Shown here piece by piece: positions 6,401 to 12,232 of a DNA stretch of 20,038 bases. Position 1 is the stretch's first letter; the number at the start of each line of letters is the position of its first letter. Source of the DNA: a virus; the IMG/VR virus record IMGVR_UViG_3300042691_017309, positions 1 to 20,038 of that record. One strand, given 5' to 3'. Position numbers and translations under genes: made by a program. The notes below the pieces were generated by a model, which saw only the letters and a list, made by a program, of their open reading frames with translations, was not told the origin of the DNA and did not search any database.

Positions 6401-8148
6401 GTGAGCCCCCGCGTCTCGTAGATCGACCGGCCATCACGCTCCCGGCCGATCAATGCGTGATGCACCAGCGTCGTCAGGGCCGTGATGCCGTCGATCTTCT
6501 CGGGCGACTTCTCCTTGGCCCACCGCCGCTCGCCCTTCGTGCCGGTCAGCAGCACGGCATTGGACGCCATCCAATCCATGATGCGGTTCCGCCCGTGGCG
6601 TAGCTCTCCCTCCCGCACCAGCCCGAGCACGCGCTTGATGGCCTCGTCGAGCGCGAAGCCCTGCCGGGTCGGCACCATGTCGATGCCCGCCGCCTGCAAC
6701 ACCTGGGCGGTTTCCGTGGCCGAGCGCGTATCGTAGGCCACCGCCACCACGCCATCCCGCTCGCAGTCCTCGAGGATTTGCTGACGCACGAACTCGTAGT
6801 CCGTCACTTCGCCCTCGGTCACGGTCAGCAGCTTAGCGCGCTCCCACTCGGCATACGGCCGGCCGGGGAAGCGTTCGAGCGCGGCACGGGGAAGCCAGAA
6901 CCGGCACTTGATCGCCAGCGTCCCGTCCTCCATGAGCCAGCCGCGCACCCACGCACAGAAGTCGTCCGACTCGCCCATGTCCAGCCCGCCGTAGCACGGC
7001 ACGCCCACGAGCGCGGAGTCGTCCGGCAGCGGCTGGCACGCGGCCCACTTACCCATATCGATGGCCCGGTTCTGCCCCTGCGTCCAGACGCAGAACGAGA
7101 ACCGCAACAGGTCCGACACGGCCGAGGGCATCCCCTTGGCCTGGTTCACCAGCTTGCGCTGGTAGTCCCAATGCACCGATATGCCGAGGTTGGGATGGGC
7201 CTTCAGCCAGTGCGGCCCCTCCACATCCCAGCGGTCGCACGTCGCGCACTCGGTGTCCGGGAACCACTTCCCCGCCGCCACGCAGGCATCGCACGGGTCC
7301 AGCCCGCACACGAAGCAGAACCAGTCGTCGCCATCCACGGTGCCGTCGAGCACCTTGCGGCTGTATTCGTGGTGCTGCCAGCAGACCGACGTGCGGTCAA
7401 AGCCGCTGTTGGTCGGCTCCATGATCAAGGCGTTGGGCTGGCCCTTCGTGCCCTTTCGCATCTTGTTGACCACGGTCGCGTCTCGGTGCTCGTGGACTTC
7501 ATCCAGCACCGCCGCCGTGACGCGCTTGCCGTCGAGGCCGCGCCGCTCCGAGCTAATCGCACGGATGAACGAGCCCGTCGTCGGCATCGCCAGGTTGTTG
7601 ACCGTAGGCTGGAACAAGTCACGCAGATGCGGAGACGCGGCGACCATCTTCTCGACGTCCGCGAACGCCACCTTGGCCTGGTCCTTCACGGCGGCGGCGC
7701 AGTAGAACTGCCCGCCCCGGATGCCGTCCGCGACACAGCGATAGATGAGGATGCCCGCGCAGAGGGGCGACTTGCCCGTGCCCTTGGCCGTCTCGATGTA
7801 GGCCGTCGAGAACCGCCGCCGCCGCTTCCCGCCTTTGAGCACCCACCAGCCCATGAGACTGCCGGCAATGAACTGCTGCCACGGCTGCAACACGAACGGC
7901 GTGCCGTCTGACGGGTCCGCGTCGGGGTCATCCTCGTCGTCGTTCGCGTCTACCTGTTCGGGCAGACACAGCACGTCGGAGAAGAAGTCGATCACCGCCT
8001 CGGATTCTTCGACGTCCCACAGCAGCCCGCGTAGCTCGGCCGTCTCCAGGTCGCGCAGATGGCGGGCGCACGCCTGCCGCACGAGGCGGGACGTCACCAC
8101 CTCCCCGGCGACGACGGCGCGAGCGTAGGCCGTGGCGCGGTCAGTCAC
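6379..8148 (-). CDS. terL: Terminase large subunit (HK97 gp2 / Terminase_1 type)
   Basis: A 589-residue packaging motor and headful or site nuclease. Walker A is ETAKGTGKS (about 119-127) and Walker B is AVLDEVHE (about 213-220). The RNase H-like nuclease domain begins at YGGLDMGESDDF (D390), with a second Asp in VAYDTRS (about 473). Between the domains, residues 278-304 hold six Cys (CFVCG, CDAC, CATC), a zinc-finger-like insert. I start it at GTG 8148, which overlaps the TGA of the upstream gene (GTGA). The frame is open 17 codons further up, but without a better site. Confidence 0.93.
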   Translation of the reverse strand: MTDRATAYARAVVAGEVVTSRLVRQACARHLRDLETAELRGLLWDVEESEAVIDFFSDVLCLPEQVDANDDEDDPDADPSDGTPFVLQPWQQFIAGSLMGWWVLKGGKRRRRFSTAYIETAKGTGKSPLCAGILIYRCVADGIRGGQFYCAAAVKDQAKVAFADVEKMVAASPHLRDLFQPTVNNLAMPTTGSFIRAISSERRGLDGKRVTAAVLDEVHEHRDATVVNKMRKGTKGQPNALIMEPTNSGFDRTSVCWQHHEYSRKVLDGTVDGDDWFCFVCGLDPCDACVAAGKWFPDTECATCDRWDVEGPHWLKAHPNLGISVHWDYQRKLVNQAKGMPSAVSDLLRFSFCVWTQGQNRAIDMGKWAACQPLPDDSALVGVPCYGGLDMGESDDFCAWVRGWLMEDGTLAIKCRFWLPRAALERFPGRPYAEWERAKLLTVTEGEVTDYEFVRQQILEDCERDGVVAVAYDTRSATETAQVLQAAGIDMVPTRQGFALDEAIKRVLGLVREGELRHGRNRIMDWMASNAVLLTGTKGERRWAKEKSPEKIDGITALTTLVHHALIGRERDGRSIYETRGLTVFGASR

Positions 8149-8441
8149 TTGCGCGTCTTGGGCTGGAGCACCATTTCGTATTCCACCTCGGGTGCCCATT
8201 CCAACGTGACGGTCATCGGCTTCATCTGTTTCACAAGCCGGGGGTCGAGCCAGATGCTCTCGTCGTTGCTGATGGCCGGCAGGTTGAGATGGTCAAGCCT
8301 GACGACGTGGGACGTCAGCGACGTCACGCCGGTAGACGACTCCACCGGGAACTCCCATGGCTTCGGCGGATCGACGTGCCCGCCGACCGCCCCAGCCGCC
8401 ACCGCGCCAGCCGCCTTCCGAAAGAAACCTCGTCGATTCAT
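8145..8441 (-). CDS. Small protein with Tat-like signal peptide
   Basis: A 98-residue protein beginning MNRRGFFRKAAGAVAAGAVGG. This is a twin-arginine signal pattern (RRGFF, then an Ala/Gly-rich weakly hydrophobic stretch), which would route a folded protein across the cytoplasmic membrane. The rest is short and beta-like, with no known domain. ATG 8441 was chosen because of the strong AAGGTGGGG ribosome site. ATG 8483 in the same frame would add 14 residues and overlap the upstream stop. Lying between the two terminase genes, it is probably an accessory (moron-like) gene. Confidence 0.6.
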   Translation of the reverse strand: MNRRGFFRKAAGAVAAGAVGGHVDPPKPWEFPVESSTGVTSLTSHVVRLDHLNLPAISNDESIWLDPRLVKQMKPMTVTLEWAPEVEYEMVLQPKTRK

Positions 8442-8465
8442 GCCCCCACCTTCCGATAGAGAAAC
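8438..8465. repeat. Junction repeat A, copy 1
   Basis: 28 bp identical to 8671-8698 except for one base. On the minus strand it carries the ribosome site and start of the Tat-like gene. In another frame it encodes FLYRKVGA followed by a stop, a remnant of the terminase small subunit C-terminus (FLNRKVGA). Confidence 0.9.
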
Positions 8466-8482
8466 GCCGTGACGCCGGTCCA

Positions 8483-8674
8483 TCAGCGGATGATCATTCC
8501 CGACTGCACGTCAATGGCTCGGTCGCTGGCCGGGTGCTCGTCACAGCCGTAGTGCTTCGCGCCCGGCTTGCTCGCCACCCACGTCAGCGTCGGATCAAAT
8601 CCGCGAATAATGTCGCACGCAGCCGACGTCGCCGGCTTGCCGCACACGTCACACGGTGGCCTCTCCTGTGTCAT
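8483..8674 (-). CDS. Small zinc-finger protein in a duplicated-junction cassette
   Basis: A 63-residue protein, MTQERPPCDVCGKPA onward, with C8/C11, C20 and a late YGCDEH (C44, H47). This is a treble-clef or zinc-ribbon-like arrangement. ATG 8674 overlaps the stop of terminase small subunit (ATGA) and uses AAGGTGGGG as ribosome site. After its TGA the same frame continues for 14 codons and ends like the terminase small subunit, which marks the edge of a duplication. Function unknown; it probably arrived as an accessory gene. Confidence 0.7.
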   Translation of the reverse strand: MTQERPPCDVCGKPATSAACDIIRGFDPTLTWVASKPGAKHYGCDEHPASDRAIDVQSGMIIR

Positions 8675-8698
8675 GCCCCCACCTTCCGATTGAGAAAC
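8671..8698. repeat. Junction repeat A, copy 2
   Basis: The 28-bp partner of 8438-8465, 233 bp away in the same orientation. It covers the last codons of terminase small subunit, the ribosome site and the ATGA overlap with the zinc-finger gene. Confidence 0.9.
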
Positions 8699-9129
8699 CG
8701 ATCCAACGGGCTGACCGGCTTCGCGTCCGCTGCCGGCGCATCCAGCAGCGCCTTCCCCGCAGGCGTCAACATGAACTGAAGTTCCAGCGCGTTGATTCGC
8801 TGCAAGATGCCCCGGTGATTCGTCCCGCCCGCCGCGTCCACGTCCCGGCCCAACCGGTCCTCGAGCACCACGAGCCGGACATACCGCTCGAAACTCAGCG
8901 ACGTGCTCGGCGTCAGCGTCCGCGCCCGCACCGCATACGGCGCCTGCCGCACCCACACCGCCCGCTCCTCATCCGTCAACGTCGCCGGGGGCGGCGCGTC
9001 TACGGGCTCAGGCAACGCCACCGCAGCCGCCTGCACATGCGCCGCACGGGACGGCACGGCCAGCAAGGCACGCTCGCGCAGCGCCTTTGGCTTCGCCCCC
9101 GCCCCCGGTCTCCTACCGCCCCAACCCAT
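8671..9129 (-). CDS. terS: Terminase small subunit (P27-like)
   Basis: A 152-residue protein with the N-terminal MGWGGRRPGAGAKPKALRER typical of P27-type small terminase subunits. A central TLTDEERAVWVRQAPYAV region and a helical segment SLSFERYVRLVVLEDRLGRD follow, with a C-terminal LTPAGKALLDAP and FLNRKVGA. It recognises phage DNA and recruits the large subunit. ATG 9129 has no Shine-Dalgarno but a TATAAA box six bases upstream, so it could be read from a leaderless transcript. It lies just upstream of terL with two inserted small genes between. Confidence 0.85.
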   Translation of the reverse strand: MGWGGRRPGAGAKPKALRERALLAVPSRAAHVQAAAVALPEPVDAPPPATLTDEERAVWVRQAPYAVRARTLTPSTSLSFERYVRLVVLEDRLGRDVDAAGGTNHRGILQRINALELQFMLTPAGKALLDAPAADAKPVSPLDRFLNRKVGA

Positions 9130-9290
9130 GCGCGTTTATACGGAAACTTGAATATCTTGAACCGGATTCAAATTCTTGGACTCGATTCCGGCAACGCTCA
9201 CCACGGGCGCGGTCCCTGAGACGGCGGTCGTCAACTTTTTGACCGGGTATGGCCGCTCGCCGTCATCGGATTGACGTATCGCGCCGCGCA
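9130..9290. promoter_or_regulatory. Regulatory gap before terS: palindrome and -10-like box
   Basis: A 161-bp gap, AT-richer than its surroundings near the terS start. It holds the palindrome TTGAACCGGATTCAA (9157-9171) and a minus-strand TATAAA box (9140 down to 9135), six bases before the terS ATG. No good -35 was found. A short stem, GTCAA with TTGAC, lies near 9231-9242. A repressor site or weak leaderless promoter is possible. Confidence 0.4.
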
Positions 9291-9695
9291 TCACAGCCCC
9301 GCCTGACTCTTACGCGCTCCGCACTGCGCGCACAGCGACTGCCAGTTCCCCTCACGATCATCGAACAGGTCGGCGCGCCCCCTATGGGGGATGACGTGAT
9401 CAACCTGATGGGCTGGTGTAAGTCGTCCTTGGTCGTGGCACTGGCTCATAACAGGGGGCAGGCCACCGGGGCGCATACCGCACAGCGGATACTCACGCTT
9501 GAACTGTGCAGCCGCACGCCTCCATGCTGCGTCGTACCCACGTTCGTGGGCTGTGCCCCGCTGCTGGTTGTGTGTGCGTGTGTGGGCAGGGCAGCGTCCC
9601 CGTGTCACCCGTGCGCTGCATCCTGGGGCGAGGCACAGCCGCAAGGGGGCGCGCAATCTAGCCGGGATAGGGGCGCGGGGGTGCGAAGGCAGCAT
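9291..9695 (-). CDS. HNH endonuclease next to terminase, last metal His missing
   Basis: A 134-residue protein of the terminase-linked HNH type. An N-terminal zinc pattern (C21, C26, C35: CLAPGC...RGRCPAH) is followed by RGTAHERGYDAAWRRAAAQF and then QVDHVIPHRG (D99, H100, H104), GNWQSL (N117) and CAQCGARK. In the family the last motif is normally CxxCHxxK. Here the His is Gly126, so activity may be reduced. Such proteins assist terminase and portal in DNA packaging of HK97-like phages. The start is less certain: ATG 9695 lies inside a hairpin and lacks a ribosome site. Confidence 0.8.
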   Translation of the reverse strand: MLPSHPRAPIPARLRAPLRLCLAPGCSARVTRGRCPAHTRTHNQQRGTAHERGYDAAWRRAAAQFKREYPLCGMRPGGLPPVMSQCHDQGRLTPAHQVDHVIPHRGRADLFDDREGNWQSLCAQCGARKSQAGL

Positions 9696-9716
9696 ATCCG
9701 CAGGGGCAGGATATGC
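9692..9716. promoter_or_regulatory. Inverted repeat over the HNH start codon
   Basis: Perfect 8-bp arms GCATATCC (9692-9699) and GGATATGC (9709-9716) with a 9-base G/C loop. In minus-strand RNA the putative HNH start AUG is in the stem. No U-run follows, so it is not a standard terminator. It may be an operator or a translation-control hairpin. Confidence 0.55.
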
Positions 9717-9725
9717 GTGATACGC

Positions 9726-9932
9726 CTATGGTGTCAAGCGTTTAGCGCGTGCCGCCCGCGCCTCGTCGCGCTCCCGAAGGGCGGCGTCCCGTGCGGCGTG
9801 GGCGGCGGTCAGGGCGTCAGCGGCGTCACGTAGTAGTTGTGCCTGCTGCGCCCATGCGCCATCTCCGAGCGTGTCGGCCATCTCCCGCAGCCGTCGCTCC
9901 ACGGGCGTCTCCCCTGGTGTCGTCTCGCTCAT
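9726..9932 (-). CDS. Small coiled-coil protein, unknown
   Basis: A 68-residue, almost wholly helical protein, rich in Ala, Arg, Glu and Asp. From about residue 10 (VERRLREMADTL) to the end the heptad-like run LLRDAADALTAAH...RERDEARAARAK predicts a coiled coil. ATG 9932 overlaps the stop of the preceding gene (ATGA). No family recognised. It is the last gene before the 30-base gap that carries the inverted repeat. Confidence 0.6.
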   Translation of the reverse strand: MSETTPGETPVERRLREMADTLGDGAWAQQAQLLRDAADALTAAHAARDAALRERDEARAARAKRLTP

Positions 9933-10318
9933 CGCGGCACTGCCAGCCCCTCGGTTGGGCTCAGCGGGGCGAGGCAACCGCCGAACACCACGCCGGCCAG
10001 TTCCCGCGCCAAATCGGCGTAGCGCGCTTCGTCGAGGCTCGCCGCCAGCATCACGCCACTAGGCGAAGCGTCGTCGCGGTGGTAGGCGTGGACCGAACCG
10101 TATTTCGTGCGCGTGTGGCTCAGCTTGGGCGACATGAGCGCGGCGCGCATCCTGGCCGGCTGCTCGGCCAGTTGGCGGGCAGTGCGGCACGCCCGGCATT
10201 CCTCATCCGTGGTGCCGACCTGACGCACGTCGCCGTAGACGTGGCGCAGGATTTCGGCCGCGTGTGACTCGCAGGCCACAACGTGGGCATTCCATTGGTT
10301 CGTGTAGATGTTTGCCAT
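9929..10318 (-). CDS. Unknown protein, first gene of the late operon
   Basis: A 129-residue protein from MANIYTNQWNAH. It has one CxxC (CRAC), an Arg-rich middle and an Ala/Leu-rich C-terminal helix. No family recognised. ATG 10318 lies directly after a good minus-strand promoter whose predicted start point falls at about 10319, so the message would be leaderless. The longer frame to 10354 would start upstream of that transcript and is rejected. It leads the chain to HNH and the terminase genes. Confidence 0.6.
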   Translation of the reverse strand: MANIYTNQWNAHVVACESHAAEILRHVYGDVRQVGTTDEECRACRTARQLAEQPARMRAALMSPKLSHTRTKYGSVHAYHRDDASPSGVMLAASLDEARYADLARELAGVVFGGCLAPLSPTEGLAVPR

Positions 10319-10325
10319 GTCCAAA

Positions 10326-10354
10326 ATCCTATCCCTATCGTTAGGACTTGTCAA
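10326..10354 (-). promoter_or_regulatory. Promoter of the leftward late operon
   Basis: Minus-strand TTGACA (10354-10349), exact to the sigma70-type -35 consensus, then a 17-base spacer and TAGGAT (10331-10326). Predicted start about 10319, one base before the ATG of the next gene. The -35 is inside the palindrome at 10344-10358. Confidence 0.7.
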
Positions 10355-10358
10355 GTCC
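10344..10358. promoter_or_regulatory. Palindromic operator between divergent promoters
   Basis: GGACTTGTCAAGTCC is a perfect 15-bp palindrome (7-base arms, one central base). It covers the -35 boxes of both divergent promoters and is flanked by direct repeats CGTTAGG at 10339-10345 and 10362-10368. This is the layout of a repressor operator controlling both directions. Confidence 0.75.
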
Positions 10359-10377
10359 CAACGTTAGGCGCTATTCT
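10348..10377 (+). promoter_or_regulatory. Divergent promoter for the plus-strand gene
   Basis: Plus-strand TTGTCA (10348-10353), 18-base spacer, TATTCT (10372-10377). The predicted start point is at the A of ATG 10384, so the transcript would be leaderless. The match is weaker than on the other strand. Confidence 0.5.
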
Positions 10378-10383
10378 TGGCCC

Positions 10384-10530
10384 ATGACACCCAGCGAAGC
10401 CGCGAAGGCGCTCGGCAGTATCAAGACCGCGAAGAAAGCCGCCAGCAGCGCCGAGAACGCGAAGAAAGCCACCGCCGCCGCCAAGGCCGCAGCCGCCCTC
10501 CGACGCGCCCAGAAGGCCAGCCAGGGCTAA
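10384..10530 (+). CDS. Lys/Ala-rich 48-residue protein, only plus-strand gene
   Basis: A 48-residue product starting MTPSEAAKALGSIKTAKKAA. It is rich in Lys and Ala with repeated AKKA(A/T) units and a basic end (RRAQKASQG), likely one long helix that could bind nucleic acid. It recalls short phage and plasmid proteins with a GS.KS..KA...R.NGKKGG pattern, but the Gly-rich end is absent. It is driven by the divergent promoter. Its TAA overlaps the TAG of the convergent minus-strand gene. Its transcript would be antisense to the 3' end of the early operon. Confidence 0.5.
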   Translation: MTPSEAAKALGSIKTAKKAASSAENAKKATAAAKAAAALRRAQKASQG

Positions 10531-10712
10531 CCCCGCCCCTGTGCGCGCTGGATGGCCGCATCCGCCGCCGCCTTGAGCGCCACATGCCGCCAAAACCGCC
10601 CGTGGGGGTCGCGCTGGATGGACACGATGCCGGACTCCGGCGGGTTCAGCTCGGCCCACAGTTCCATAGCGCGGAGACGGGGCGCGGTGAGTTCCAGGTA
10701 GTCGCAGCTCAT
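10527..10712 (-). CDS. Small unknown protein, last gene of the early operon
   Basis: A 61-residue protein, MSCDYLELTAPRLRAMELWA onward, with a middle IVSIQRDPHGRFWRHVALKA that looks like a strand-helix element. ATG 10712 overlaps the TGA of the DUF1064 gene (ATGA) and has GGAGGT upstream, so the start is firm. Its stop overlaps that of the plus-strand gene tail to tail. No family recognised. Confidence 0.65.
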   Translation of the reverse strand: MSCDYLELTAPRLRAMELWAELNPPESGIVSIQRDPHGRFWRHVALKAAADAAIQRAQGRG

Positions 10713-11026
10713 CGGACCTCCACCACGTCCACGCCATACTCGGCCGCGACGTGCTTCTTCTTCCACCGATACATGGGCGTCAACATGCCCTTGACATCTT
10801 CCACGACCGTCTGGCCCTCGCTGTTGCGGTAGCGGAAATCCCCGCGATACTCGCCCAGCTTCCAGCCGTTGACGTGCAGCCGGTAGCGTGGTTGCAGTTC
10901 CAGATCGCTAATCGCGCCGACGCTCTGCGCCAGCTTCAGTTCCTGATAGCGTTTGGCTTCGGCCTTTGAGGCGAACCGGATGCCGTCGATGACCGTGGGC
11001 ACCGCGTGATACTTCGAGCGTGCCAT
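10709..11026 (-). CDS. DUF1064 family nuclease-like protein
   Basis: A 105-residue protein with a close match in memory to DUF1064: SKYHAVPTVIDGIRFASKAEAKRYQELK, then LQPRYRLHVNG, YRGDFRYRN and VVEDVKGMLTPMYRWKKKH. The spacing of E29, D63 and the EDVK motif (E76, K79) fits a PD-(D/E)xK-type nuclease fold. The family is common in phages near replication genes and is thought to be a resolvase-like or repair endonuclease. The ATG directly follows the TAG of the upstream gene. Activity here is inferred. Confidence 0.85.
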   Translation of the reverse strand: MARSKYHAVPTVIDGIRFASKAEAKRYQELKLAQSVGAISDLELQPRYRLHVNGWKLGEYRGDFRYRNSEGQTVVEDVKGMLTPMYRWKKKHVAAEYGVDVVEVR

Positions 11027-11389
11027 CTACGCCGCCCTCCGCTTGCGCCAGCGCGCCTCGTCGCCCGTCTCGCGCAGCGCTTCCTGCCAGCCCAGACGCT
11101 TCCCCGCCGTGTGCGCGTTCGCCCGCACCATCAGCATTTCCTTCCGCACCACGGCAATCTGCGCGTCCGTGAGCCCCGCCGCCCGCATGCGCTGAATGAA
11201 CCGGCTGTAGCCGTTCGCTTTGCGGATGGCGGTGATCTTGGCCTGATGCGCCGCGAACCACTCCGGGCCACGCGCCTTGATGCCGCACGAGTTCGAGCAG
11301 AACCGCTGCGACTTGCGCCACGCCTCGAACATCCGCCCGCACTCGGGGCGCTTGCACCGCAGCCGGTGCGCTTTCATGCGCTGCGCCAT
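11027..11389 (-). CDS. Zinc-ribbon DNA-binding-like protein
   Basis: A 120-residue basic protein. Residues 10-36 hold a zinc pattern C12, C17, C31, C35 (RCKRPECGR ... RFCSNSC). A helical part follows, with LTDAQIAVVRKEMLM and an Arg-rich tail (RWRKRRAA). A nucleic-acid-binding role is likely but no family is named. ATG 11389 overlaps the TAA of the DUF551 gene (TAATG). A longer frame runs to 11509 but would overlap that gene completely on one side, so I prefer the short form. Confidence 0.65.
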   Translation of the reverse strand: MAQRMKAHRLRCKRPECGRMFEAWRKSQRFCSNSCGIKARGPEWFAAHQAKITAIRKANGYSRFIQRMRAAGLTDAQIAVVRKEMLMVRANAHTAGKRLGWQEALRETGDEARWRKRRAA

Positions 11390-11574
11390 TACTTCGGCGG
11401 CTCCGGGAGGGGCATCCAGTGCGTCGCTTCGGTAACGCCGCTCCATGAGCCGCCGCCACCCTTGTGCCGCGTGTAGTAGCTGACTGTCTGATTGGGGCCA
11501 CGCCCGCACCAGTTGGCGTCAAACACCAACACCTCGCGGTTGATCGGCGCGGTCGCTATCGGTTGCCAATCCAT
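11389..11574 (-). CDS. DUF551 domain protein
   Basis: A 61-residue protein with the short DUF551 pattern: WQPIATAPINREVLVFDANW near the N-terminus and ATHWMPLPEPP at the C-terminus. These single-domain proteins are widespread in phages and prophages. Their function is not known to me. ATG 11574 directly follows the TAG of the upstream gene. Confidence 0.85.
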   Translation of the reverse strand: MDWQPIATAPINREVLVFDANWCGRGPNQTVSYYTRHKGGGGSWSGVTEATHWMPLPEPPK

Positions 11575-11817
11575 CTAGTCCTCCCCCCGCTCGAACCACG
11601 ACGGCACCGCCTGCGGGCCGATGCGCGTCCAACTACTCGGCAGCACCCGCGATGCCACCGGCTGCGCCGCCTCCTGTGTCTTGTGCAGCGTCGTCTCCGC
11701 GCATCCCTCGCACCACTCCATGCCCGTGATGTCGCCTTGGTAGACCGTCCCGCCCTTCGGCGTGACCTTGCGGCAGGAGTTGCAGGCGCGACGGCCCATG
11801 CTGGCGATGAAAGGCAT
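11575..11817 (-). CDS. Small zinc-finger protein
   Basis: An 80-residue protein with two CxxC knuckles 20 residues apart (CNSC at 12-15, CEGC at 36-39), a compact zinc-ribbon, then a polar tail ending SWFERGED. The stretch between them (GGTVYQGDITGMEW) is strand-like. Function unknown. ATG 11817 overlaps the TAA of the upstream gene (TAATG). Confidence 0.65.
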   Translation of the reverse strand: MPFIASMGRRACNSCRKVTPKGGTVYQGDITGMEWCEGCAETTLHKTQEAAQPVASRVLPSSWTRIGPQAVPSWFERGED

Positions 11818-12176
11818 TAGGCCCGCCGCCGTTCGCGCTGGTAGTGCTGGAACGCCTCGAAGCTAATCGTCCGCGCCGCCGGGTCGTGCGCGTTCTGCGC
11901 CAGCCACGCCTCGTAATTCGCCCGCGCCGCCCGCTCATCCGCCGTCATCGGCCGCTCGTCGTCGTAGCGTTCCTGGTTTAGATACGTCGCCGGATACGGC
12001 ACGAACTCGCCGCCATCCTTCGTCCACTGCGCGCTCGTCGTCTGCCACGCCAGCGCCGTCAGGCACTTCGTCAGCAGGTCGGGCTCGATGCGCGCCATCC
12101 GCTCCCACGCCTTGCGCGCCGCCCCTTTCGCGGTCTTTCGCGGATACGCCGCGTAGAACTGACTGAACTCGTCCAT
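11817..12176 (-). CDS. Replication-protein C-terminal-like domain, stand-alone
   Basis: A 119-residue protein that matches the C-terminal part of many phage replication/helicase-loader proteins: FSQFYAAYPRKTAKGAARKAW, then a helix (LLTKCLTALAWQ), then GGEFVPYPATYLNQERYDDE. In most phages this module follows an N-terminal winged-helix domain. Here it is alone, so it may act with another protein or be a reduced form. ATG 12176 has GGAGGC five bases upstream, but that site is in a hairpin (12179-12196). Confidence 0.65.
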   Translation of the reverse strand: MDEFSQFYAAYPRKTAKGAARKAWERMARIEPDLLTKCLTALAWQTTSAQWTKDGGEFVPYPATYLNQERYDDERPMTADERAARANYEAWLAQNAHDPAARTISFEAFQHYQRERRRA

Positions 12177-12178
12177 GA

Positions 12179-12196
12179 CGCCTCCGTCTGGAGGCG
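12179..12196. promoter_or_regulatory. Hairpin masking the ribosome site of the next gene
   Basis: Perfect 7-bp arms CGCCTCC and GGAGGCG with loop GTCT. In minus-strand RNA the 3' arm is the GGAGG ribosome site two bases before the AUG at 12176. Pairing would block translation start. Confidence 0.65.
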
Positions 12197-12223
12197 GCGG
12201 TGCCCGGAATCGGACACCGCCGC
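12194..12223. promoter_or_regulatory. Long GC hairpin overlapping the masking hairpin
   Basis: Perfect 9-bp arms GCGGCGGTG and CACCGCCGC with an inner CCG-GAAT-CGG stem. It shares bases 12194-12196 with the neighbouring hairpin, so the two cannot both form fully. No U-run, so not a standard terminator. Confidence 0.65.
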
Positions 12224-12232
12224 GTTGCCGCC

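Noticed and set aside
6778-7911. Long plus-strand frame opposite terL
   Set aside because: Antisense shadow of terminase; composition (His, Arg, Pro, Val) is that of a non-coding frame in GC-rich DNA.
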